From Icerya purchasi (Eukaryota > Arthropoda > Insecta > Hemiptera > Monophlebidae), in NCBI GenBank assembly GCA_039619475.1, contig CM077116.1, positions 278,457,258 through 278,521,257 on the forward strand: 64,000 nucleotides of DNA, read 5' to 3'. Below are positions 35,600 through 46,284 of this stretch, one piece after another; position 1 is the first letter of the stretch, and every line of letters begins with the position of its first letter. Position numbers and translations under genes: made by a program. Under the pieces are notes generated by a model. It was not told the DNA's origin. It saw only the letters and a list, made by a program, of their open reading frames with translations, and did no database searches.

Positions 35600-36065
35600 C
35601 AATAATGAAAACAGTTCAAATTCTCGGGATAAAAAAGAAAAAAAAACTAAACAATGAACATCTTTCAGAGCATTTCCTGCATCACAGTTTTTCAAACTAT
35701 AATTTACAATTCCCGGGAAAAATATTGAAAGATCACGTTTTTTCTATTTATCCATTTCTAAATAAAATAAAACTAAATAATGGATCCATCTATGGAGCAC
35801 AAGAATTCAAATCAACGTATGGTGCAGCTAAAGTATTAAATTTCTGCTAATAAAACTCGAAAAAACATTTAATGAAAGTACAACTTTACTTAAATTACTT
35901 CGCACAATTGCAACGATGACAAGTGAAACTGAAAGATGTTTTTCAATTGTAAAAAGAATAAAAAAGGTTTTTAGGGAATTCTGAACGACAAGCATCGATT
36001 TATGTTCAATTTGTAAAAAATTTTGGTTTACAAATGCAACGTTCAACTTTCATAACAACCGGCCG
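35600..36065 (+). pseudogene. hAT transposase C-terminal relic (dimerisation region)
   Basis: The + strand reads LQFPGKILKDHVFSIYPFLN and IKLNNGSIYGAQEFKSTYGA to a stop at 35848. After a shift it reads KTFNESTTLLKLLRTIATMT, then SETERCFSIVKRIKKVF. The last phrase is the hAT C-terminal dimerisation block (canonical S-ERSFS-LK-IK). The catalytic part upstream is not readable. Confidence 0.6.
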
Positions 36066-36069
36066 CTAC

Positions 36070-39000
36070 TATATCTAGGTATTGTTGCTCAGGTAGTTGT
36101 TAATTTATCTGGTTATTAAATTATTCTTTTTTTTTTATTATATTTATATTAAAGTAACCCTTAAAAAAAAAAGTAAGACATTACTTGTTTTAAAACAATT
36201 AGCGAACATGACCAATTTAAAAATATTACACTGCTTGTATATAATAAATGAAAATTATATATCTATATTTATTAACATAACGAACGGTAAAAGTAAAAAT
36301 ATTGTTCGCAAAAGCGAAAAATTCAGTTTCTTTATATTATGCGCAACAAAGGTACACCATCACACCGTTTTTTAAGATTTTAAAATAGTTATTTAATTTA
36401 TCAATGTACTTTTATTATTACCTATTTTATGTACATAGATTCGAATGAACTACTTGGAATTTATATTTTGAAATTAAAATATAAATTAACACATTTTGTT
36501 TTATGACAATTACATATTTATTTAAACTTATTATTTAACATAACGGCATACCACAAAAATACTAAGAGAAAAATTCAAAGTAAACCATCACACACAACTC
36601 ACTCTAGACAAAAACAATTATGAAGGACTTATTGAATATTTTCACTTAATAATTAAAAAAAGATTCACACTAAACGATGGGACTGAACGAAATATTCCTC
36701 CACATTATTAGATATAACCAAAATACTCAAAGGGTGCATGTATTAAGCGAGGAATATATATGTTTATAAGTATGTATATATTGTCTATCGACATAACCAT
36801 AAGAATGGATGTGCGTGTATATCTTGAAGTATATGTGTGTAATAACGATGTATTTTATATGTTTCCTCTATTTTTAATTATAAATCTAACATTGTAGAAT
36901 CATAAGACAATTTGTTAATTTCAACAACTCTGCATTTATGTATACCTATGTTGTTTTATTGTAATCAATGACTAAGTATTCTCATTACTGATGCAATCCA
37001 TGTTTATAGATATTGTAATATTTATAACTACACATCTATTTGTTTTATGTATCATATTCTTTAAATAAATTTACCTTATCGGGAACGTCCGAATTGGGGA
37101 ACCAAAAAAAAAAAAACAAAAACATAACAGCATATAACAAAGTAGCTAAATAAAATATTGCCTTTTACAAACAATTGTATTTTCTTGCAGTTATAAACAT
37201 CGAGATAATTTACCAGCAACGGAGTGGTGTGTTAGACCATCAACATTAACTACTAGCATGAAATTACTTTTAACATATTTCATGTGTGCCGAAGGAGGAT
37301 TCTATTTGAAATTATATATTCTATTAGTGAAATAAAATTAATATTTTCTCTCTTCTTTTCGTAATATTTTTATAGTAGAATTGTGTTGTTTGCTTTTAAA
37401 ATTACTCAAGGAAACCAATCGAATCACCGCCGATGTCCTTTCATTTAAAATCGATGGCGCCGTCTGAATTTTGTGTACAGTCGTCTGCTTCATTTTAAAT
37501 TATTTACGTTTTCCTCGTATAGTAAAATAATATAAGGGATACAATTATAAACTTACAAGTACAACCGGATAAGCCAAAAGGGAGAAAACGAAAGAAGAAT
37601 ACGTTTGTAAATAATCTGAAATTTTATAATATATTTCCTTCTGCACAAATATTTTTACTATTTGTTGCTCGCAGGAATTAAAAATGTCTTACGTGCCGTC
37701 GCTGTGTTATTAATGGTTTCCCGCTAGTTATTTATTACTTCTCAAATTTAATAAAAGCTATTTAGTACGCATTTCCGTAAAAGATGTGTCACTAATATTT
37801 TTTAATACTTAATATCGCGTCTTTTTTCGTTTTTATTTTCAGTTGATTCGCTTATGTACGAGTAATGGAATTAATTTACATCAATGACTTTTGAAATTAA
37901 TATACCTTCACTTTACCCCCTACGTTTGTTTAGATAATGGCGCGAAATGACATCGAAACGCTTATATCACCAAAAATCAAACGTTAAAATTATAATACAC
38001 GTTACACTCGGCTAATCCATCATTATTATGTAAAACAGAGAACAAATCACTCGATTAGTTTTCATTATTTCCTTTTAATTCTAATAAAACCAAGAATGAT
38101 TTTAACTATTTCCAATATTATGACGACGTTTTTAAAAAATTCGTTCGCATTCGTTAAAATATATTTGTTCTAAACTTTTTCCCCAGAATAGAATAATAAA
38201 TTAACCCTAATAATATCAGAACTTAAATAAATTTTGTTTATTGCAGAAAATAACAAAATAAAATATGGGGATAGTTGAGAGTATTAAGAGAGTAAGTAAT
38301 AAGTAACATTAAATTATTATTCGAAAATCACTCTGCTGCTGTTACTTTTAATAAGGATAAATCGAAAAAAAGTTATATCGGATATTGAAAAATGTCAAAT
38401 AAAACCTATTATACTTTTTCTTTCTAAACATTCATATACTAGAATTAATTGCGATCTCATAAGGCACGAATTTTATACATACCATCTAGATACATACATA
38501 TTTACTCTCAAAAAAAAGAAAAAGAAAACAGCTTGTTTTTAAAAAATCTTTAATTACTAAACTACAAGTACTTCAAAAAGGATCTTAGTAATATATCTCA
38601 TTATGCTGATTCCAAATGAAAAACAATGAACTTTAAAGTTTTTATTTTACGCTTATCACCCTAAGTCAATAAAAAGATGTTATGAAAAGTAAAATTAGAG
38701 TTTCTTAATAATTTTATTCGTTGGTGATCTAACCGCGTTATACTTTCTGATCGAACTGTTTAGATTTAAATCGAGTATTGTTTTCCGCCGGATAAATAAA
38801 TAAATTTAAATTTCGATTTTTTTTTTAAATACTCTTAAAAACCGATTAGCCTTAATGCCGGTAGTTTTTTATGCTCTCTTTTTAAGCTCGCAATTTGTTA
38901 CTTTTTTGGGGAAATTTTCTTTTTTTTTTTTTTTAGAATTTATTTACTTAAATTGAAAATTAAAGAGGAACCAAAATGACTTAATTTCAGTTATTTTTCA

Positions 39001-39200
39001 TGATTTAAATTCTTACCGAATTTATTCATCTTAGCATTTTCGAATCCGATAAGTATCCTGGATTAAAATGTTTCCTTATTTTTAGTGCAGGCTAATGACA
39101 TTTATGGGCTATATTGTAGTGTTTTCTTATATGTTTTTTTTTTATCGTGAAAATTTGTCTCGTCACTTAAGCTTTTCCGGTTGAAATAATTTTTTGAATG
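36070..39200. other. Rest of intron 2
   Basis: AT-rich sequence with no gene recognised. A frame at 36097-36375 has no domain. A CTTGCAG at 37185-37191 is followed by 40-odd open codons but has no fitting donor and is not taken as an exon. Confidence 0.35.
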
Positions 39201-39217
39201 GGGAAAATTTGTTTCAG

Positions 39218-39483
39218 TGTTCCGGAAAAATTGACTCCTCCGTCTACCTTGAACATCAGCAAACAGCGTTCTCCATATCGCAAACAACGAAATGCCGGCT
39301 CATCTCCGACTCGAATTAACGTGCATCAGCTCAATCATGAAACGTACGGCGAGCAGCGATCTACCGATTTAGTCGATAGTTTTTCCAAATCATCTTCCAG
39401 TCCTGAAAATTACAGTTCCTCATCATCTGCTGAATCTGTCTCGCTGGAAGATCAGCTGCCTCCTGGCTGGGAGAGACATCAAG
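39218..39483 (+). CDS. Fe65: Fe65-like gene, exon with Ser-rich region and start of WW domain
   Basis: The acceptor TTTGTTTCAG and donor CAAG|GTAGTT bound 266 bases. The exon opens by completing a Ser codon, then reads VPEKLTPPSTLNISKQRSPY, a basic stretch, and an acidic Ser-rich stretch (SFSKSSSSPENYSSSSSAES). It ends with LEDQLPPGWERHQ, the first strand of a WW domain with its first signature Trp (about residue 173 of the model, counting the tentative first exon). The intron interrupts the WW domain. The next exon supplies the rest in phase (1 base + 2 bases = Asp). The run of Ser next to acidic residues could be a phosphorylation-rich linker; that is inference. Confidence 0.9.
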
Positions 39484-39741
39484 GTAGTTTCCTATATTTT
39501 TATTCTGTTGATTTTAACATAAACCTAAGGTTTCAATAACTCTCTCTTAATTTTACGACTTCTTCGCTGTTTATCGCTCCTCTGAAAAAAAACCAAAGAA
39601 AAACTGATATAGACACCAGTAAAGTCAGCTAATTATCTCTTAATCATTTAATTTAGTTTAAAAAAAATTTAAAAAGGAAATATTAAATGATTATGCTAAT
39701 TACGTTTACATACATACATATATATATATATGTATATATAT

Positions 39742-40097
39742 ATTAATTACAACGTAATTCTTAGGCTACCCCCCATTCGAAAAAATGTCCTAATTTTATG
39801 TAACGTTTGTTATATTCTATAGGATTTTTGTTATTGTTGTTTAAAAAATGTCACAATTTTATGTAATGAAATGTGTAACGAAAAATGTAACGAAAAAATG
39901 TAGTAATTTTATATAATGAAAATTAAATGTTAGGATAGGATTTTTGTGGTTATGTTATTTTTTTTTGTGTTGATGCCAGTAAGATTTACGTTGTAAATTT
40001 TGATAATTTTATACAAAATATTGAAGAGAAAGAGACAGAAATGAAAGCAAGAGGGGTCAAGGGGCACAGCCCCTTGCGAGGCTAAAATGGCTGAGTT

Positions 40098-40099
<2 letters not shown>
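39742..40099. repeat. Dispersed repeat inside a TA microsatellite, copy A
   Basis: It starts ATTAATTACAACGTAATT and ends GGCACAGCCCCTTGCGAGG, then AAAATGGCTGAG, with (TA)n on both sides. The second copy, 54983-55289, shares these ends. Near the right end AAGGGGC-ACA-GCCCCTT forms a perfect 7-bp hairpin. This copy has about 50 extra bases made of repeated TGTAACGAAAAA-like phrases around 39855-39910. No coding capacity or target duplication is visible. Class unknown. Confidence 0.8.
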
Positions 40100-40140
<41 letters not shown>

Positions 40141-40674
40141 CTCTTATCAATATGAATTACACCAAAAACGAGCACCCTCAGTACCCTGAACCATAAAATA
40201 AAACACATACTCAATACCAAAATCAGTTCACAAAATAAAGCGAAAATATTTAACCAATGCGTGATTCCAGTGCTAACATATGCTGCGGAAACGTGTCCCT
40301 TAACGAAGGAAGTTATAGAAAAATTAAGAAAAACTGAAAGACAGATGGAACGAGCTTTACTTCGCATAAAACTACGAGATAAGATTAAATCAGAATATAT
40401 CCGAAATAAGACAAAATTTGAAGACGTCGGGACAAGGGTAGCACTGAACAAATGGGCCTAGGCTGGTCATGTTGGTAGACAAATAGATGGAAGGTGGACA
40501 AAGGAACTGATCCAATGGAGGCCGTATACGGGAAAACGCGCACAAGGAAGACCACTCAGAAGGTGGACGGATGCAGGGAAACAATGGCTTCGTGAAGCGC
40601 TAGATAGGTATCGATGGAGTAAATTAAGGGAGGCCTACATTGAATCAATGATGTGACGCAGGCAGAAGAAGAAG
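40141..40674 (+). pseudogene. RTE-like non-LTR C-terminal relic with GAA-type tail
   Basis: The + strand reads SQNKAKIFNQCVIPVLTYAA, then ETCPLTKEVIEKLRKTERQM, ERALLRIKLRDKIK and LNKWA, then a TAG in frame, then AGHVGRQIDGRWTKELIQW, KRAQGRPLRRWTD and REAYIESMM with a stop. This is the thumb and C-terminus of an RTE-like ORF2, as at 18660-19345 but of a different subfamily. Only one stop interrupts about 160 codons, so it is among the better preserved relics here. It ends in GCAGAAGAAGAAG. 5'-truncated. Confidence 0.8.
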
Positions 40675-40679
40675 ATATA

Positions 40680-41255
40680 TATATGTATGCAAAAATTGTG
40701 GTGCTTACGTGCTCAAGCCCTGCATGGGAAATTTCATGAGATGCTCAGCATCCACGGGGAAAATGAAAAATTTTGATTAAACATTGCATAAGAACATTCG
40801 AATGAAAAAAGGATATTTTTCAATATTAATAAAGATCAGACTGAAGTGAATAATAAAAAATCCTGGATAAAATTACGAAAATAACAAAAACCTAAACAAC
40901 GTTGCGCTCGTTGGTACTGATATACTGCCGTTAAAGTATTATTTCGTCGCTTTAACGCGAGCAACATGCAACAGTAAGACAGCGTTGCAGGAGAGACTCA
41001 AATGACGAGAAATTCAAAAACCGATTTCGCCCGACTGATTTTTATTGTTTCAGCGATATTGCGATTATTTTTATTTTCCTATACGAAATACTTGACACTC
41101 TGATGCGGATTTTAATTTACCCCTACAGTTGTGTAATAATTTGCTCATAGCTATTGTTTCAAAATGTAAAAAAAAAACATCAGAACGAAAAAAAGGTGTT
41201 ATGAACAGTTTGCTATGGTTTAAACCTTTTTCTGTGGTTTGTCTCTTAATGAATC
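40680..41255. other. Intron 3, no recognised feature
   Basis: Nothing beyond AT-rich sequence was seen. Confidence 0.35.
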
Positions 41256-41259
41256 AAAT

Positions 41260-41500
41260 TTCTGCTGCCTTTGACAAAAACGGTATTGGTTTTTTTTGTT
41301 GACGATGCGGTGATTGATATGGTTAGTTGCGTTGTATTTTATGTGGTTGTTTTACTTACTGTATTGTTTGCTAGTGTTGATGTAGTTTCTGCTGCCTTTG
41401 ACGAAAACGGTATAGGTTTGTCTGTCGACGATGCGATGATCAGTGAGGTTAGTTGCGTTGTATTTTTTGTTGATCTTATTCTAAAGAGTGAGTTTCGTAA
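41260..41500 (+). repeat. 127-bp tandem duplication
   Basis: TCTGCTGCCTTTGAC recurs at 41261 and 41388, followed in both copies by AAAACGGTAT, GACGATGCG, then GTTAGTTGCGTTGTATTTT. The second copy keeps a + strand frame (SAAFDENGIGLSVDDAMISE) that continues to 41520. No domain is recognised, and the frame may be left over from a larger decayed gene or element. Confidence 0.7.
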
Positions 41501-41585
41501 TTGGTTCTTAGGACGGCGCTGAAGCTGTTGCAGAACGATCGGGCGGCATAATGTCGGTGCCGTCCGTACACCTAATTTTTTTATA

Positions 41586-42875
41586 CGAGGGACGTTCAAA
41601 AGATAAGGTTCGCTATTTTTCATTTTCGAAACTAATAAAGCTGCAAAAAAAACGGACACCAGCATTGAATTCAACATACTTTTATTTACTTTTCCACATG
41701 TTCACCATTCAAATTTAAGCATTTGTCGAGTCGAGAAATTAACATATTTATACCTTCCTCGTAAAAACTTGCCGCCAAATTTTGTAACCAGATAAGAACG
41801 AAATTTTTCAATTCCTCGTCGGATTCGAATTTTTTTCCTGCGATGTCTCTTTTGAGCTTTGGAAACAAATGGTAATCGCTAGGTGCTAGGTCCGGACTGT
41901 AGGCTGTGTGAGGTAGGGTATTCCACTTTCTCGAGCAATGGAGGAGGGCGAGCGTTGTAATGGAGTAACTCGATGCCTTAGGTCAGTCTTCCACGTATTT
42001 TATTTTGGATTGCCGGACGAAGGTTGGTTAATGTCTGACGATATCTTTTTCCGTTGACAGTGGTTCCGGGTTCCATGAATTCAAAAAAATAACGCCTTCG
42101 GAATCCCAGAAGACCGTCGCCATAAGCTTCTTCCGAGTCAATGATTGTGTTGTCTTCACAACACCCGGTGAATTATTGTGTTTCCATTGCATACTCATTC
42201 TTTTTGTTTCTAGTGTGCCGTGAAATATCCAGGTTGCGTCACCTGCGACGATTTTGTCGAGAAATTCGCGTTGCCTTCTTCATAAAAATGTTGCAAAATT
42301 TCGAGAGACTTCACATTCGTTGTGTGAGCAGTTTTGGAACCCATCTTGAACAAAGTTTCCTAAAATTTAATCTTTCATGCACGATGAAATGCATGGTACT
42401 ATGTGACACACTCGGAATCTGATCGAGAAGATCGGAAGTGATTTGGCGGCGATCGAATCGCAGAATTTCTTCGATTTTTTGCACCAGTTAGTCTGAGATT
42501 ACGGATGATCTGCCGAATCGTTGCTCATCCTCTACATTCGTTCTCCCTCCTCGGAATTCACGGAACCATTTACGAACATGTTGAACACTCATCACAGGAT
42601 CATAAACTTCCACTATTTGTCGATTAATTTCAATTGATGCAATTTTTTTATGGTGTAAAAAACGAATGAGTGCACCTCGTAGTCGAAGGCAACTTTCAGA
42701 ATTTCACTCACGATCAATTAACGTAACTCAAAAACGAAAAAGCGCATACAGTATTGCAATTTAGACTAGTTTAAACTTAGATGGTGCAGCTGCAAAATGA
42801 GATCACGCCCACTCCCGAAAGTTTATTCTAACCGGTTTTACATGGGTGGAAACCTTACTTTTTGAACAGGTCTCG
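41586..42875 (-). mobile_element. Near full-length mariner element, inactive
   Basis: The ends CGAGGGACGTTCAAAAGATA and, inverted, CGAGACCTGTTCAAAAAGTA are terminal repeats of about 25 bp with TA on both sides (41584-41585 and 42876-42877). The length, 1290 bp, is that of mariner. The transposase runs on the minus strand: a helix-turn-helix part (VRKWFREFRGGRTN), a DD34D core and the ending YSPDLAPSDYHLFPKLK. The first catalytic block reads VAGDATW (canonical TGDETW), the second FWDSEG, and the third HYNARP where HDNARP is expected, so the third Asp is Tyr. A stop after SVISD and frameshifts confirm it is dead. It lies in intron 3 of the Fe65-like gene, opposite to it. Confidence 0.88.
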
Positions 42876-43217
42876 TATTATAAGAATCTCCGGTATGTTG
42901 AAAACCAATTATTCGTTGTGCGATATACGATTTCGATAACGATTTTAACGAAACACGATTATACACGACCTTTTTGAGCTTGTACGATTTAAACTGTGTG
43001 TGTTTTAATGTATTAAAAATAGTTCTAAATGATTATTTATGTTTGCACGTTGTATTATGTCATTTATAGGGTGGGATTATTTGCCAAAAAAAGAACGTAT
43101 TACGCATTTTTACATAATATTTTTAATGTCATTGTTGAAATTTACCTCAAAAATTTACTTTTGCATTGTTCAGAATTATGCGAAAATAATGAAATGAAAG
43201 AGGCATTTTATTTTTAG

Positions 43218-43342
43218 ATAATGACGGAGTTTATTACTGGCATATAAAAAGTGGTACCATACAAAGAGAAAGACCTGACATATACGATTATTCAAAAGAA
43301 GAAGAACCGGCACAAACTCCAGTATCGAAAGATGCCGAATCA
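43218..43342 (+). CDS. Fe65: Fe65-like gene, exon completing the WW domain
   Basis: The acceptor ATTTTTAG and strong donor TCA|GTAAGT bound 125 bases. With the previous exon it gives LPPGWERHQ-DNDGVYYWHIKSG-TIQRERP. The alignment to human FE65 (LPAGW...GTYYWHIPTGTTQWEPP) is clear and needs no gaps. The YYWHI strand and the G-T turn are kept, but the second signature Trp, which normally stacks on the proline ligand, is Arg, and the next Pro is Arg before the final Pro. After the domain the exon encodes an acidic linker DYSKEEEPAQTPVSKDAES. The WW domain of Fe65 binds proline-rich partners such as Mena/Ena; whether this one can is doubtful. Confidence 0.93.
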
Positions 43343-43648
43343 GTAAGTAATCTCCAGACATTAGCTATCCTTTTACCGCGTCGACGTTAATGATAAGCGA
43401 AATAAAAAAAATAATATAAAATTGGAAATTGAAAAAATGAGCTGAACTCTCTGTATTATCGAACTGATTTGACACATTCATTTATAAAAGTTGACAATCA
43501 CATTCGTCCTTTAATAGCGACAGCTTTCTACGGTATTAAAAAATTGTTTTCGAAGTTTATAGTTTTTAAGAGACGGATCTAACGTGTCACTTATGAGTGA
43601 TAAAATTACTGAAAATTTTAATTTTTTGTTTGCTTTTATTTAATCAAG

Positions 43649-43770
43649 TTACTGGCCAGTTTTCATGAAAAAGAAAGCAAACGTCTATTGAATATGGTTC
43701 TAAGAAGTAAGACTGCTGCTGAATTGGAAGATTTGCAAGATAAGAAGAAAAAGGAAGATGCGCTGTTTAA
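43649..43770 (+). CDS. Fe65: Fe65-like gene, short charged-linker exon
   Basis: Intron 4 is only 306 bases. The exon begins after TTAATCAAG (the AG at 43647-43648), not after the nearer GGCCAG, because only that start keeps phase 0. It ends with two bases before GTAAAT. It encodes LLASFHEKESKRLLNMVLRS, then KTAAELEDLQDKKKKEDALF, a helical, Lys/Glu-rich stretch that looks like a short coiled segment. The two trailing bases plus G from the next exon give Lys. There is no domain. The stretch fills the linker between WW and PTB1, which is also charged in vertebrate Fe65. Support comes from phase on both sides and from codon quality. Confidence 0.75.
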
Positions 43771-43774
43771 GTAA

Positions 43775-45165
43775 ATAACTTTTTTTTCATTTCACGTATT
43801 TCGGTATCATATATTTCGAAAAATAATCTTACTAAACGATAATTCAAATATACACTCGGCGAATTATTTTATTAATTAATCGGAAATGGCTGAGTTAAAC
43901 GTATTAAGATTTATGAACGAACAGTTATTTTAATTGTTTATCTAAGAGATGAAATATGAGTTTCATAAGCCTGTTTTCTTTATGACTTTTATATCGTAAA
44001 TGAGATCTTGAATCGATCTCGAAGTAATTGGGTACCTTTTATTTATAGTTTCCCTAGTGTGAAATTTAGTTGATCCATTTTTTATGAAAGCAATTAGTGG
44101 AATGATTTTTGTAGATTTTTACAAGTAAGACCCAATGACATATTCCAAAAGAGACCAATTATTCGAAATATGAATCTGAAAAAAGACAATGAATATTTCG
44201 CGAATGGAAATAGTTCTCAGCGATCCAGTTAATAATAACGATTGCGAAAATATGAAAAAAAAAAAAAAAACGTTTTTCAGTGGCCTAGAGTCGAGGTAAC
44301 CCTGACTGGCCGGCATCTCCGGTTATGTTTCAGTCTGTAATTTTTCTATTTTACAATTATTTTTAATAGAACCAAATTATAAACATTTTTTTTTTTTTTT
44401 AGAGCCGCTATAAAAATCAATTTATTATCTGCGAAATAAATGTGTAAATTTATAACTGCGAATTAAATTCCTAAATGTGAATAGATTATAACAGAAAACC
44501 ACAAATCTAAACGGATTCGTTTTTAGATATCATAAGTATTATTATTTTATTTTTTTTTTTTTTATTTTAAAAATAACTTGTAGGTCTCACAGTGCAAATA
44601 TGCCCGTTGTGTGAGTGCCCAACACTCTTATCAACGTTTATTAAAATAGATATGTAGTACAAAAATTAAAACTAACTTAACTTATTCCATAAATAACAAT
44701 TATAATAAAACTAGCATTATATTAAAATAATAGTATATATGCGTAAGCCAATAAATAACATGCCGCGTAATATGCATCTGTATATCAATACGTGCGGACA
44801 GCTTAATATTTAAAGTCGACAAACACATGATCGGTGAGAGTTTAAAATCTAGTCAGGACACGACAAAGTCAAATACCAACAAAAAAGAGCGAGATATAGC
44901 TTCAGTCTTTGCACCATTCCTTCAACCAGTTTTGCAATCCCCTTTTTCCACTCACCAATTTTTTTTCCCCTTTAGTATATCATTAGGGATTGTACTTATT
45001 TAAATTAATTAAAACTGAGATAACATTGATTATCAATTCGTATATTTACCCCCCGGGGATAGATGTAATATGTATTACTTTGGTTTCTTGTTAACCGGAT
45101 TTTTTCCCTGGATGGTAATGTTATATTATTGACATTAAATTCTAGTAATCTATAATAGAAATAGT
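43775..45165. other. First part of intron 5, no recognised feature
   Basis: AT-rich with poly-A and poly-T runs. No gene or repeat was identified. Confidence 0.35.
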
Positions 45166-45171
45166 ACACAT

Positions 45172-45482
45172 CTTGGAGGAAATTTCATCATTTTCCTTCC
45201 ACACATAATTGATCAAAAGTCGATTTATTTTCAGTGGGGGAGTATAAGTTTCAAACACCTCTTCTGTATTTTGCTTATTTGATTTATTTCTGTTTTTTTA
45301 GCCTCGCCCCATATATTTGAATTCCATATAATATTCTAGACATTATTATTAAATTATAGTATATACGTAGAGTTCGATATGGTAGTACCTGCTTTATTTT
45401 ATATAAAGCTGGAATTGTCTGTTTTATTTTCGAATTTAAACTTTGGAAGTAGACAGACGTGCCTAATGGCATAAGTGCCGTT
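45172..45482 (-). pseudogene. Non-LTR reverse transcriptase fragment (thumb region)
   Basis: The minus strand reads FQSLNSKIKQTIPALYKIKQ, then VLPYRTLRIYYNLIIMSRIL, then YGIQIYGA. This is the segment after the RT core in jockey-type ORF2 (canonical KI-K-IP-LYK...LIHSRLSYGI-IWG). It is short and cut at both ends. Confidence 0.6.
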
Positions 45483-45489
45483 TAGTGCA

Positions 45490-46005
45490 TCGCTAGTAGT
45501 GAGGCATCATAACTGATCGAAGCGAATTGTCAGAAGCTCAATTTTTTTAAATTTTCCCCATTGGAAATTGATCGCGCAGTGGTAGTAAAACCATTTATTT
45601 CAATATTCTGTGGAAGCTTGATTCCTCAATGTGTCTCTCGAGAGGGGCTATGAGAAAAGTTTCCTCGCGCCTGCGCGAAGTATATATTTTGTCTGTCGCT
45701 ATAATGTTCAGTGTTCACGATTTTTGTGCATTTACGATTAAAAGGAACTAGCATTATCTACGAAGAAAAAAGCCCAAAATGTTATGAGTACATTGTACGA
45801 AAGGAAGAGAACAGGCTTGAAAAATGTATTTTAATTGCGCAGTTGTAGAAGGAAACAACCCTGAATAGATGGCATAACAATTAAGAGCGGTCAAACTTGA
45901 AATCAAGCAATAAAGAGTGGCTAGAACGGAAGTCGGTAAAGAAATCTTCAGGTAATTGTTACACCGAATAAATTGACTTGCCCCCTGGAAAAAATCGATC
46001 ATTGC
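45490..46005. other. Intron 5 stretch without recognised feature
   Basis: No gene recognised. The sequence is a little richer in CG near 45560-45700. Confidence 0.3.
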
Positions 46006-46012
46006 CTCTTAC

Positions 46013-46280
46013 ATGAAAAGCAAGAGATTTGTTACAGATTTAAAATTTAAAATTACATCATTCGCTGTAAACTTATCATGCAAAAAATTATTTTCCTTAC
46101 CGGTAATAATAGAACCGATATGGAGATATGACGTAGAAATATACGGACCATCATTCAACAGAAATATTAATGGAATTTCGAACAATTTCACCCAGAGGTA
46201 CTTAGGTAGATCACCAAATTTTCGCATATCTTTCAATCAGGATTTAGAGATTACATGATTCGAGATTATCGCCAATTACA
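46013..46280 (+). pseudogene. Non-LTR reverse transcriptase C-terminal fragment
   Basis: The + strand reads CKKLFSLPVIIEPIWRYDVE, then IYGPSFNRNINGISNNFTQR, then YLGRSPNFRI and a stop at 46256. The I-KPIW-YG-E-WG...SN--I---Q---LR-I--AP pattern belongs to jockey-type ORF2 after the RT core. Here Gly of the WG block is kept but several hallmarks are changed. It is of a different subfamily from the relic at 45172-45482. Confidence 0.6.
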
Positions 46281-46284
46281 GTAC

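Noticed and set aside
37185..37335. Possible exon between the N-terminal and WW exons of the Fe65-like gene
   Set aside because: The CTTGCAG acceptor is good, but no donor is in a phase that would keep the chain, and the direct junction of the exons at 32452 and 39218 already fits.
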